Shown in pieces: positions 21,436 to 32,281 of a stretch of DNA of 64,000 nt (position 1 is its first letter; each line of letters begins with the position of its first letter). Location of the stretch: assembly GCA_001692895.1 (NCBI GenBank), contig KV748261.1, positions 1-64,000 of the forward strand. The letters are read 5' to 3'. Both the position numbers and the translations under genes were made by a program. This DNA comes from Cenococcum geophilum 1.58. Its lineage: Eukaryota > Ascomycota > Dothideomycetes > Gloniales > Gloniaceae. The notes below the pieces were generated by a model, which was not told where the DNA came from, ran no database searches, and saw only the letters and a list, made by a program, of their open reading frames with translations.

Positions 21436-22176
21436 ATGGCGAACATAGAGCTATCGGCAAAGTACGCGCTCACCAATTCCCTCACTGGCGCATCAAAAGT
21501 CTTAGCCTCGGCACTAAACAACGACTCAGTCATCATCGAATCCGCCGGTACTGGTGATAATTTGCAATGGTACTTCACGGAAACCAATATCACAGGTCGC
21601 TTCCGCCTCCACACAATGCAGAAACGCGATTCCACTGCTCTGGATATCTTCAGCTATAACGGCCTAAACACTATTGGACTACATTTTTACAACGTCGGGG
21701 ATTATACTGGACAATACTGGCGATTAGATGATTGGGGTGATGGAACTATCAAATTAAGCAATAATTTCACCGGGCCCGACATGCTTCTGGACGTTGCCAA
21801 TGATACTCTGAAACCAACGCTTGCTGGAGGAGATTCTCCAGGACAACATTGGACCCTCAGTCGATTTGGTTCAGCCTCTGCGACATTGGCCTCGACTGTG
21901 GCTGCAACATTGGCCTCAACTGTGGCTGCAACATCTCAGCTTCCTACGAGTGTTGCAAGTCCATGCGCATCTACAGCAGTCTCCTGTACGGCAACAGCAT
22001 CTGCATTACCCAACAAAGGCCTTTCCAAAGGCGGGATCGCAGGTGCAGTAGTTGGTTCGGTCTGTGGTCTGGCTGTTGTTGCAATTGTCATTGCGATTTT
22101 CATGAAGCGAAGATCATCCTACCAGCATAGACCGGGCCCGATGACTAGTAACCCTGTTTTACCCTTGCACGGATAA
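21436..22176 (+). CDS. Ricin-B-like beta-trefoil protein with C-terminal membrane anchor
   Basis: A single-exon gene of 246 aa. Residues 1-147 have a ricin-B/CBM13-type pattern: repeated aromatic and Gln-x-Trp elements (DNLQWYFTE, TGQYWRLDDWGDG, PGQHWTLSRFG) and a KYALTN opening. A Ser/Thr/Ala linker follows, then a glycine-rich transmembrane helix at about residues 200-224 (GGIAGAVVGSVCGLAVVAIVIAIF) with a short basic tail (MKRRSS). No N-terminal signal peptide is visible (MANIELSAKYAL), so the protein would need to use its C-proximal helix for membrane insertion, unless an upstream exon is missing. The family is common in filamentous ascomycetes; the ligand is unknown. Confidence 0.75.
   Translation: MANIELSAKYALTNSLTGASKVLASALNNDSVIIESAGTGDNLQWYFTETNITGRFRLHTMQKRDSTALDIFSYNGLNTIGLHFYNVGDYTGQYWRLDDWGDGTIKLSNNFTGPDMLLDVANDTLKPTLAGGDSPGQHWTLSRFGSASATLASTVAATLASTVAATSQLPTSVASPCASTAVSCTATASALPNKGLSKGGIAGAVVGSVCGLAVVAIVIAIFMKRRSSYQHRPGPMTSNPVLPLHG
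21889..21936. repeat. 24-bp tandem duplication in linker
   Basis: The unit encoding ATLASTVA appears twice in succession inside the Ser/Thr/Ala linker of the beta-trefoil gene, differing by one base. It preserves frame. Confidence 0.75.
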
Positions 22177-23550
22177 TTACCATCTCGCCTTCCTTTTTAA
22201 GGTTTATATTATGTGTGATATGCATCAAGCACTTGGGCTTAGATTATTCAATCTGTCCCGTTTGTAATGAGTTTCGTATGTACTCAGACAGGTTAACAGT
22301 ATGTTGAAGGGGTGATTATCCTGCAACGTCAATTCGGGTCCTCAGGTTATTGATAAGAGCCAGCCAATTAGATTAGTGGTCGTTCGGCTGCAAGTTTAGA
22401 TCAGAATGAGGGCCTCAGAATAGAGTTGATCTGGAGCTCCAATCTTTGACTTCAGCCACAAATTTTGGATGTTCCTCTGACCGCCCAAAAAATAAGCTAA
22501 AGTTACTAAAAAGTTGGCAATTTTGCAGTGTAAGGCTTCTAAACTAAAGCTCTTGGCGTCAGTTCAATACCTAGATTTAGAATTCAACTTAATCTGAAGC
22601 CTCCAGATTGAACACGCCCGTGCTTTTACAAAGCCACAAACGCGTACCAAATTAGGAAGGAATGCGTCCTTTTCTGAAGTTTTGCAACCGAATGAGCCCT
22701 TAGATGAATTTGGCGCCCGTACTCAGATATATAAGGGTGGTGATATTTATAAATTACCATATAAAATTGATATATAAGCTTTATCTTTGGACTTAAGTCG
22801 TTTAATATGGGACCTCCCTGCAGAACGGTATTTTACATATACACGGCCAAAATGAGTCCTTAGAAGACGCGCACGCCTCTCCACTTCCTTACTATGGCGA
22901 GGTTTCCTTGTAGTATTAGGTAAAAGCTCTAATAGATATACTGCACCTAGATAGAACCCTCGTGGTTAACTCAAAGTAATATCAAGCACCTAGTTGATAT
23001 TGGTTATTTACGCTTACGGACGAGTTATTGTTTATCTTTATATCCCTAGTCATCATGTACAATACGAACCAGAGCCCAATAGCTGGACCCAGTCATTTGT
23101 TCCTAGACCATAAAGAATAAGGGATTGACGTAAAGTATATCATAGCGTGAGCGTTTGACAATATTATACCCTTTTAATCGTGTGGTGCTTTTGGCTTAGT
23201 AGATAAGCCTTACAATAAAAAAAAAATTTTAATTCAAATAAATGGTTTTAAATATAAATATAGTTATTTACTATTACTAGTAAATATTAAAGTATATATG
23301 TACATAGTTAAATTGAAAGCTATAGTAATCCTTTTAAAGTATATTCTACGGTAGACGTTTTTTAAAGTCTTCTAGCAGGACATGCACCTAAATAATTATT
23401 TTGCCAAATCCTGCAAGGTGGGGTTGCAGCATTCTGCAAGGTGCCTATGGGTGCTTATGGGGCAGACATGCCAACCATGTCAGTCTCCATTTCGTCATCA
23501 TCTCTCCAGACTGATTTGCTTGGTGATTCCCACGCACTATCCCGCCCATC
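22177..23550. other. Gene-free region with MITE and AT-rich tail
   Basis: No gene was found. A complete Harbinger-like MITE lies at 22376-22699. Just before it (22322-22372) is a fragment similar to the small TIR element at 43258-43391. From about 22740 to 23380 the sequence is AT-rich with TA runs. Confidence 0.7.
22376..22699. mobile_element. Harbinger/Tourist-like MITE, copy 1
   Basis: The left end reads GTGGTCGTTCGGCTGCAAG and the right end is its imperfect inverse (TTTGCAACCGAATGAGCCC). It is flanked by TTA on both sides (22373-22375 and 22700-22702), fitting the 3-bp TWA duplication of PIF/Harbinger elements. It has no coding capacity. It aligns with the element at 43082-43569 over both termini and interior blocks such as CTGGAGC and CGCGTACCAAATTAGGAAGGAA, with differences dominated by transitions. 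Confidence 0.72.
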
Positions 23551-25127
23551 ATGGATCCGCTCTCTGTGTCCGCTTCCATTATCGCCGTCGTCACGCTCGC
23601 CGCTACTAGCTCCAAGGAATTCTGCACTATGGTGGCCGCCATCCGCGGTGCTCCCGCCGCCATTAATGCTATTGCGAACGATGCCCGCGCTTTCAACCAG
23701 CTCGTGCGATCGCTGGAGAGCGCCCTCATGGAACCAGAGATCCAGAAGTATATTGTAGCTGACTCCACCCTTAGGGAGCAAGTGAACAATTTGGCAGAGC
23801 CCTTGAAGAACTGCTCCACCACATTTCAACTGCTCATGACAAGGCTCCAGGCTCACACAAAGCCGGATGGCCAAGAAGGCCGGCGGAGGTTTGCTACTAC
23901 GGCGGGGTTGAAGTGGTATCTGGGGAAAAAGGATATCATGGAATTGGTCGATAGGCTTGCGCACAACCGGGCCACTGTTGACGTGTGGTTGAGTGCTATT
24001 ACTTTGTACGGCTCCACCTTTATCAAATATTGCCAAAGCATAGCTTAAGGCAAGCTGACGTACACAAATATTTCAGCACAGCAAATCTGCGTCGAGATGC
24101 CCAGAACAGCGCCTCTGCGTTCAATCCAGGACTATTCGATGCCACCCACCATTTGAGGCGGCGCGGGTCGGCAGACACGGATGCAGGCTCTGCCTTAAGA
24201 TGGGTCGTTTCAAAACCCTCACCTGCAGATCTGTCTACTCCCTCAAGTCTTATCTTGAGCCCAGACCTGGATTCTCCCTTTATTCATACAGGCGACCTAG
24301 AGACTCCCGACGGCTCTCAATCCGGGCGGATATCCCCTGGTCGAGCTGCGGACAATGGCAGAGTTTCTCCTCAGACACTTGATCCCATGAAAAGCTCGAG
24401 GAGAGCCGAAGCACAAGCTTCGGCTTTCCATGCAGCGACCAAGGATGGGAATCTTGCCTTAGTTGAGTTCCTGCTCGAAGACGGGATTGACGTGGACGTG
24501 AAAAATGCCGACGGAAGGACAGCGCTGTCAATAGCAGCAGAGCAGGGATCTGACCCCATCGTAAGGAAGCTCCTGGAATATGGGGCCGACCCTGCATTAA
24601 AATCCGCCAAAATCTCCAACTTTTGGACAAACAAGTTCTGCGGAGAAAGAACTCCACTGCACTGGGCAGCTTACAATGGACATGTTGGCTGTACCAAACT
24701 TTTGTTGGATCACGGCGCCGATCCAGACTCGCGCAACTACTCATGTCGGACTCCAATCCAGGAGGCAACCATGAGAGGACGTAAAAGCGTTGTACAAGTA
24801 CTGCTAGACCATGGGGCGGACGTGAGTCCCCGGGATAACGTTGGCTGGACACCACTGCACGAAACCGCCTTTCATCAGATTCTGCATATTGCAGAACTCT
24901 TACTTGATCGGGGTGCAGATATCGGAGCCATAACTACTGAGGACGTAGAGAGTGTGCTTCACCTCGCCGCCCGAGAAGGGAAGAGGGAGTCCGTTGCTTT
25001 TTTCTTACGCAAAGGAGCAAATCCAAAACTAGAGACGAGATTTGGAAAGACTGCTGCTCAACTCGCACTCGAATCAGGGAACAAAGAGATTGCACAGTTG
25101 ATTGGTGGTTATGGAACCTCCGGCTGA
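23551..25127 (+). CDS. NLR-like N-terminal domain plus ankyrin repeats (501 aa)
   Basis: Exon 1 (23551-24005) joins exon 2 (24077-25127) in phase 2, removing a 71-nt intron with a GCTGAC branch site. Residues 1-150 (MDPLSVSASIIAVVTLAATSS, NDARAFNQLVRSLESAL, NLAEPLKNCSTTFQLL) match the helical N-terminal domain often found on fungal NLR-like and ankyrin proteins. A disordered Ser/Pro segment covers about 160-280. From about 290 on there are about seven ankyrin repeats (ADGRTALSIAAEQGSD, ERTPLHWAAYNGHVGCTKLL, VGWTPLHETAFHQ, ESVLHLAAREGKRES). No NACHT or NB-ARC P-loop is present. Such proteins are proposed to act in non-self recognition or as scaffolds; the ligand is unknown. The donor (GTACGG) is suboptimal but gives the only clean join. 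Confidence 0.82.
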
Positions 25128-25605
25128 GTATAAGTGTCAGTGGAAGATAAGAGTCAATTAAGCTGCATTCTCTCCTGTTTTAAATAAATCAAAATGGTTG
25201 GCGACGCACCAAAATGTCAGATGGCAAGTATTGTCTCCGTTAGTAAGCGTACCCACGACATTACCAATCCTTGAGTTGTAGTAAGAGAAATTGGTATTGG
25301 AACGAAACGTTACATATCGAACCATTGTGCTTGCTGCCTTCATTTTTATGCGCTGGCACTTAATGTTATATCATATAGTCAAATACCACAGCCTACTTTG
25401 TACATTAGAACAGCGCCAACTTTATTCATACACCCTGAAAGCAATCACAAATGCCTAGACCCAAATAATCCTGTTCTGCGTGCGCGAAAAGGCGCTCTAC
25501 TCCGTTTACTCCTTTGCTAGACCGAAAATACGGGAGCCACCGAGTTACAATCATGAATCATCCCATCATATAAGCTTTTACTCTACCTTCCGCAATATCC
25601 CCCCA
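25128..25605. other. Intergenic between convergent genes
   Basis: This region separates the ankyrin gene (plus) and the end of the GPCR gene (minus). No coding signal was seen. Confidence 0.6.
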
Positions 25606-27078
25606 TTATTTACTATACTGCGCCCTTATCTTCCGATCCCGAGCACTCCTTCCGCCTCCTCCCCCTCCTCCGCTAAGTCTTCTCCTCTCTACGGACCTGG
25701 ATGACGATGCCACCGAAGGTGCAACACGTGCCTTCTTCGGTTCTGCGAGTAGTACTCTTTGCGCCTCGACATCCCACGAATCAGGCTTTTCTTTACTTCC
25801 CTCTGATTCTTCGTCCCCCCAGCCAACGAGCGGTGTGTCGCTCTTCTCGCTCCCCTTTGTAGTTGGCGAATCCGACGTAGTCGCCCCTGACTCATCGCTT
25901 GTTCCGCTAGTAGTGTGGCTCATCCTGCTGATGCGGCTGCTAGTCATTGTGCCCTTCTCTCCTCTGCCTGTACCGTTACCTCCGACGGTGCTGTTGCGGT
26001 TGCGTTGGGTGCGACGACCGCCGGCGGTGCGGGCCGAGTGAAAAGTACGAGGCGGCGGAGCCGAGTCGTCGAACGCACCAAGGTTGAAGAGCTTGCGGAG
26101 AAGAGTCCAGGTGAATGGGAGGTTGGCAACGAGGATTGCAGTCGAGGATTCGCGGGTATACCAGAATATCCAGTTGGGGGTGTATGGTGAAGTGAAGGAG
26201 TAGTATTTATTTAGGACTGCGGCGATAATCTTTCGAGAGCAGTGTTAGAGTGATTGAATCAAAGGGGGATTAATTAGAGGATGCACGCACAACGAAGACG
26301 CCAAGGCTGAAGATGCAACACAGAATGAGCTTCCTTTTGAGTGGTAGGAGGCTGCGAATGAACATTGGCAAGGCTATGGAAAGCATGATAATATCTGAAG
26401 AGATGTTGAAGACGGCATTGGTAATTCGATGGTCTGTAAGGGCAGCGCATTGCGAATTCGGAGTCGGCACAGCCCAATAATTGTGGAAGGGTCGACACCA
26501 GACTCCGAAATAAAGTATCTCCATGACCACGAAACCAAGGGCGACATAGACACCAAGGAGCTTGATAGCAACGTTCTCCTTAGTCGCCACCATTCGACTG
26601 TTGCAAATAGTCAGTGAGATGGAATAAATTCTCCTATGATCAGGGTGGTCACATACGTGAGTCGGTAGTACAAGATCAGAAGACAAGCTTTGCAAGACCA
26701 GATAACTGCAATTTGCATTTGCTCCACGACAACGACGATTTTACTACCATACTCCCGACGAGATCTTTCATTAGGAGTCAATTCGTGTACAGGAAAGTCC
26801 GGCGGGAGAAGATTAGAATGCGATCTGGCTTCGATGTTTGCCATTACTATGAGAATGGTGTATGATGCCAGGATGAATACGCCCATGATCCAGTCATCAT
26901 ACTGAAGTCTTTTGACGGACCCAAACAAAATCGTTCGTGATATTCTATTTACGATCGGAAATCAGCTGATGAAGTTCACAATGTAGTCTCTGTCTATCTG
27001 TGCAACATACAGCCTTGCGCTTAACACACCCAGCACAACTGTATACCAGATCCATGATTCAATAGCAAACCGCATCAT
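25606..27078 (-). CDS. Pth11-like rhodopsin-domain membrane protein (428 aa)
   Basis: Four exons join in phase: 27078-27011, 26944-26657, 26597-26291 and 26229-25606. The membrane core has about seven helices: WIWYTVVLGVLSA, WIMGVFILASYTILIVMANI, MQIAVIWSCKACLLILYYRL, VYVALGFVVMEILYFGVW, ITNAVFNISSDIIMLSIALP, LILCCIFSLGVFVV and TAILVANLPFTWTLL. The LQYDDW motif after helix 1, NVFNISSD-like helix 5, and the WCRPFHNYWAVP...QCA loop are characteristic of the fungal rhodopsin domain shared with Pth11-type receptors. The cytoplasmic tail is long, Ser/Thr-rich and acidic, with a poly-Gly run near the end. These receptors act at the plasma membrane in surface or nutrient sensing in some fungi; that role is not shown here. 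The start could be either of two adjacent ATG codons. Confidence 0.88.
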
Positions 27079-28135
27079 CACCTGCGGCCAGACCGAGAGC
27101 AAGCAAAAACGGGCAATCAGGGGTTATCGGTGAATGTTGGTCACTAAAGATATGCACTCGTGATATAGTGATGCATGTTGAACGACAGCCAAGATCCCAA
27201 GTCCCATCCGGCGATGGATGGGGGAGGATGCATGGAGAGATGAGAGAGAGAGAAGAAAAGGGAGACGAGAGAGGAAGAGAGGAAATTCGGAAGAGATTCA
27301 GAGATATGGAGGAGATAGAGGCAATAGAACGGCAGAGGCATTGAAAAGAGTCCGAGTCCATTCGCAGGGCTTATCTTAGACGCCCATTTTTAGCTGCGTC
27401 TGGGCCTCGTGGGCTTGCGTGGGCTTGCGTGGGAGAGGGCACTCCACGTCCACTGCGTTCCCCAGGAAAGTTATCGGCCAATGACATTGCCGCCTCGAGA
27501 ATCCGCAATCGCGAGAATGCGATTGCTGAGGGGGAAGTAGTATTTGTTTTTCCCACCAACGCCTCCGCTTGTTATGTATTAGGCCAGCTGGGGTATGGTG
27601 GTCGAATGCATTCTCAAAACTTCAATAACATGGACTGTGACGGACAATACTTGTGCTGTTTAGAGGTATAGAAGAGAGGAAGTATCCGACTGATTGCAAT
27701 TACTAAAGGCTGGCCCTATCGATGGGGCAACAGGGCATCAAGGACCGGGCGACCGGGCAGGGGGCGCATATAAAAAGAATGAGGCTGGGCGGTGTGGGAC
27801 AGCGAATGGCAAGACTGAAAGCTCTGCTGAGAGCCACGAGAGCCTCTTAGTTGGAATCCCAAAAAAGAAGCTTCGCACACGGAATAATGAAGATGGAATG
27901 CGTTTAATACTGGACATGGAATAATCAATATGGGGGTCTCTCCATCTCAAGACTCGCCCCACGTGATATACAGGGCAATCCTGGGGGGGCGGTGCGGATT
28001 GGTTCGGGATCGACATTCGCTCCCCACGGCTGCCGGCCATGAGAGTACCAATACACAACAACTCCCGTTCGGCCATCACTCAAATCTTGGACATGAACAA
28101 AAGTGCAGCCCCAGTACAACCCTCCCATACCTTGC
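27079..28135. other. Intergenic, purine-rich stretch, no gene seen
   Basis: Upstream of the GPCR gene the plus strand carries a long GA-rich tract (27230-27330, GAGAGAGAAGAAAAGGGAGA type), a likely promoter-proximal pyrimidine tract on the minus strand. Repeated GGGCTTGCGT lies at about 27410-27430. Open frames at 27429 and 27694 lack protein-like features. Confidence 0.5.
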
Positions 28136-29480
28136 TCAAAAATGTTGGAATCCCTGGCGGACGATATTCCACGCAAAAATAAGGCCAATAACGACCAAAG
28201 TAACCTTCGATAGCTCGCCGGGACAATAAAGCTCTCCTGAAAGCGTCAAAAACTCCGTCCAAAACACCCAGCTACCGACAAATAGAACAAAACACTGCAC
28301 TAGGGTGCTATAATACCACCACTTGAAGGCCCCGTCGTTTATGTCCAGAGACGGATATTTCTCCCGCTGGTCCCTACGGCGCCTAACCATTAGGTAAAAA
28401 TTCCTTGTGATTACCTTTATCTGACGTAGCGGAGCGCTGATGGCACCCCAGGGAGTAGTGAATATAATTGCGAACGAAAAGCAACCATTTCGCACTGACA
28501 AAATGCAGCAAGGATAACATTACCGAGAATCAGACCTATACAACATCAGTAGAAATAGAGGCCACAAAACCGCCTGCCATGCAGACTTTCGATATGGAGG
28601 GGAGGTCAGGGTTGGGAGTATGGTTGGCGCTGAGTGCTCCAGGTAACTGCCAAAGATAAAAGAATCTGCGTTATCATATCTGTAATCGCTTCATGCGCCC
28701 AACCGCCGTCAATTGCTCTGAGTATTCCGTTTATGATGATAAATTCTTTGAAAAGATCAACTTCATAATTGCACTTGCTGAGAATCGTGCCGACGAGGAC
28801 CAGCGTACCTATTTCCTCTGCGAGAGACGTCCAAAAGCCAAGCATACTAATGTAAAACGTCGTCACCCTGACTTGTACCTTTTGGCCGCGTAGTTGTGGA
28901 TATATTCTCTTCATCAAAAGCAAATCGCCAATCTAGAGGAATACTACCCATCCAATAACAGCCAAACATGCCAGCGTTGTGATAGTCTTGGAAGGCTTCG
29001 GGCACTCTTGACCATCACTATTCACTTGGAATCCAATGGGCAAAAAGTTAATCCTGGGCGCCGTACCGACAACACACGTTTCTGCGTCTAAAGTATGTTT
29101 CTGTGCCGTACATCCAACGTAAGTGTGAAGACTATTGGAGCGATTATCAGATAAGTACTTATCTGAATTACGCAAAGCCTACCTCTGGATACCACGCAAG
29201 CAGATTAAAGGACTCTTTCCCACATGGCTCTTTGCTTTTTGGGGATGAACAGCAGTCGCTCCAATTTAGGGTTTGGTAGTCAAATCCCCAGGCCTTTCTC
29301 ATGACCTTTGATGGCTGGTTAGCTTATTCAAACACGCAGGCTATGGGCACTCACAGGAAATATACTAAGAAGGTTGCAAGACTGGTTGGTAGGAATTTCA
29401 GGTAGTGTTACGTTCTTCCATACGCCGTCGGTGCTCTTGGTGTTGTACATAGCTGAGAAAGCTTCCACCGGTAGGAATTT
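28136..29480 (-). pseudogene. Multi-pass membrane protein gene, probably broken
   Basis: Protein-like segments on the minus strand are: LKFLPVEAFSAMYNTKSTDGVW then NVTLPEIPTNQSCNLL (about 29480-29360), WGFDYQTLNWSDCC (about 29300), TLACLAVIGWVVFL (to 28936), IGDLLLMKRIYPQLRG with VTTFYISMLGFWTSLAEEIGTLVLVGTIL (28932-28610), and KWWYYSTLVQCFVLFVGSWVFW with VTLVVIGLIFAWNIV (to 28136). The two central segments are in one frame, separated only by a TAG at 28933-28935. Introns with GTGAGT and GTAGGC donors can be placed in the 5' part, but two junctions are not certain. The lumenal cysteines and at least six hydrophobic helices suggest an integral membrane protein of unknown family. A single nonsense codon makes a pseudogene the simplest reading. 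Confidence 0.5.
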
Positions 29481-30061
29481 GAGTTTCTGGAACGGTTGTG
29501 AGCAAACAAAATACGTTTCATATCTTTTGCGTAAAAAATAAGCCTCTGAAGATCAAGCGAACGTATATTCATACAGTCAAACCTCCTTAATACGATATGG
29601 GGTATATAACGATATTCTCTGCATTACGATCTACATCCCTTGATCAAGCCTTTTTTGGTGTAATATTACGATAATCTGACTTTTGACAATATCGTTAAGC
29701 ACCTACCACCAATATTGGTATAACCAGTAGAGAATTTGTATGGGAGAGGGCCCTATTTGGCCTATGAGGTAGATATCCTAAGCCTTTTAGGTATTAAGTT
29801 TCTCTTTTTCCTACTTATTCACCTAACACGTGACTCTTGATATAACAATACCATTGATATTACGATATGCTCGGCCGAACAAACGGTATCGTACTAAAGA
29901 GATTTGACTGTAATTTGTAAAAGCAGCTGTCTTATTCATAATGACCTCTTCAGGGATGGAGTGTTAGTGGAGCGGGGTGGAGGTTCGCCAAGTCGGCGGA
30001 ATTTCGAAGCGATCGGAGTAACTTTGACTAGAAATTTCATGGGTGACGGAAATATTGATAA
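29481..30061. other. Intergenic containing a pogo-like MITE
   Basis: Apart from the element at 29574-29910 there is only about 150 bp of upstream sequence before the PUS3 start codon. No other feature was seen. Confidence 0.6.
29574..29910. mobile_element. pogo/Tc1-mariner-like MITE (337 bp)
   Basis: The ends are inverted: CAGTCAAACCTCCTTAATAC at the left, and on the right the complement of CAGTCAAATCTCTTTAGTAC. The element is flanked by TA on both sides (29572-29573 and 29911-29912). The CAGT terminal bases and TA duplication fit the pogo/Fot1 branch of Tc1-mariner. Internally there are repeated ATTACGATA/CGATATT motifs and no open frame, so it is non-autonomous. Confidence 0.82.
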
Positions 30062-32151
30062 ATGAGTATGAAGCGGGCTATCACCCCGCTACCTTGCTGT
30101 TCTTCTGTTCTGTCGACATATGCTAGACGCGCATCTTACGGCTTAAACATATCACGAACCTATCCTATTACGTTGAAGCGACGCAGGTTTTGCACGTCTC
30201 TAGCATCCCAGCAGGCGAAAATGTTAGAAGACGTCAATACGGTCGACTACTCCTCTTGGGGCACCTCAGAGCTCATTTCTCGAGTCACTGAGCTGGAGAG
30301 CCGATTGAAGGAGCACACTGCAAGGTAGTGACCTCGGACATACCCTATAATGCAAACTAAATCTCACTATGTAGCTATACCGTACCACCCAGTGCATCTA
30401 CTTCTGCTGCACTCACTCCTACACAATCCCTTGAGAACGGCCACACCTCTTCATATTCTTTCCAGCGAAGACCGAAAGCACCTCCGAAACCTTTTGACCC
30501 CTCGAAATACAGCACACGCCTGATTGCGCTTAAGTTTGCGTATCTTGGTCAGGCATATAATGGTTATGAGCATCATGCCAACAATAACACACCGCTGCCA
30601 ACGATTGAGGAGGAGTTGTGGAAGGCGCTTGTCAAGACGAAGCTTATATTCCCACCCGTAAATACCCCAGAGTCCGGTGGTGGAAACCTGGACATTATGA
30701 ATCGAGGACCCGGTCCTCAAAGCAGGGAAGACCGGAATTGGGGGAGAGAAGAGGCGGAAGTCAATTGGGAAGGCTGCGAATACTCAAAATGTGGAAGGAC
30801 AGATAGAGGTGTGAGCGCTTTTGGCCAAGTTGTGGGAATACGTGTGCGAAGCAACCGACAAGCTCGACGTACTTCAGTTTTAGGGTCCTCTGCTGAGAGA
30901 GGAGCAATATCACAAACTCAGACCACTTTAGAAGAAGGCGAACTACTTATTGAAAAATCTGCAGAGCAACCTCATTCCCAATCTACGGAGCATGAACTCC
31001 CTTTCGACCCCATAACAGACGAGCTCCCCTATATCCAACTTCTTAATCGTGTTCTTCCCCCCGATATACGTATACTTGCATGGTGTCCGAACCCTCCTCC
31101 TAATTTCTCCGCACGCTTCTCGTGCAAGGAGCGACGCTACAAGTACTTTTTCACGAACCCCTGTTTTACTCCCGTACCTGGCTCTATTGGGCTTTACCCT
31201 ACCACTGCAAACAGCGCCAGCATCCCCGGTAGCAGGTCCAACGTCCAGAACCGGGAAGGTTGGCTTGACATCGAAGCCATGAGACAAGGCTGCAGGAAGT
31301 TGGTGGGCCTTCACGACTTCCGTAATTTTTGCAAAATCGACGCAAGCAAGCAACTCACAAATTTCCAACGACGTATCTTTCACGCTGATATTGAGGAAAT
31401 ATCCCCTCTCGCCCTTCCCACTTTCTTGCAACATCCATCATTACTACCTCCAAGTGCTTCTCTTACGGATACAACTAAGCCGAAGATTTATGCGTTCGTG
31501 ATCCACGGCTCCGCATTCTTATGGCATCAAGTGCGCTCGCTAGCCGCGATTCTGTTTTTGATCGGCCAAGGCCTGGAGTCGCCATCGCTGATTACTGAGC
31601 TCCTGGATATAGCGAAAACACCTACGAAGCCGAAGTACGAGATGGCGACAGATGCGCCTCTGGTCCTTTGGGATTGTATCTTTCCTGCAGAAGGAGAGGC
31701 AGAAGACAGTACTGGCAGAGAAAATGGTTATCAAGATGCCTTTGAGTGGATATATATGGGTGAGAAAGGGGGTATAGAAGGTGGGAATGTAAAGGCAAAG
31801 GGTAAATGGGGAAGGGGCGGTATTATGGATGATTTGTGGGAGGCTTGGAGAATTAGGAAGATGGGTGAACTAGTTGCAGGACAGTTGTTGGATGTAGTTG
31901 CTGGTCAGAGACACCGCAAGCTAGAAGATGCCGCTGGCGAGAATGAGGTAGGCGTAGGAAAGAGGGGGTACAGGTCACCGGGCGCCAGAGTTTTCGATGG
32001 CGGCGACGTGCCTAGGCTGAAGGGAAATTATATCCCTGTGCTAAAAAAAGAGAGGATGGAGCCAGTTGAGGTGATAAATGCGCGGTATGCGGCCAAAAAG
32101 GGATGGGATCCTGCGGCGGCAAGAGCACGAGGTGATGATACGGATGAGTGA
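30062..32151 (+). CDS. DEG1: tRNA pseudouridine synthase PUS3/DEG1
   Basis: Exon 1 (30062-30324) joins exon 2 (30375-32151), giving 679 aa. TruA-type features are present: LIALKFAYLGQAYNGYEHH, the catalytic motif KCGRTDRGVSAFGQVVG with its aspartate, YIQLLNRVLPPDIRILAW, FSCKERRYKYFF, LVGLHDFRNFCKID and SAFLWHQVRSLAAILFLIGQG. The Deg1/Pus3 subfamily modifies U38/U39 in the tRNA anticodon stem. An N-terminal coiled segment (SSWGTSELISRVTELESRLKEH) precedes the domain, as in other Pus3 proteins. The first 52 residues before a second ATG (30221) are Arg/Ser-rich (YARRASYGLN, TLKRRRFCTSLAS) and resemble a mitochondrial presequence, so dual targeting by alternative starts is plausible but inferred. 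The C-terminal 150 residues are a charged extension. Confidence 0.92.
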
Positions 32152-32281
32152 AAAAGTCTGGAGTATTTTTTAGGCATCTTTCAAAGACATAGCGTGTCTT
32201 GTTAGCGCAATAATATTTAGCAATTCATCAACTCTGCACGTAGAATTTCAGGTTCACTGGACGCTGTCTCATAATCGGATG

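Noticed and set aside
2672..30000. A complete Starship element led by the DUF3435 relic
   Set aside because: The relic is truncated and no element boundaries or far-end duplication were found, so only the possibility is reported.
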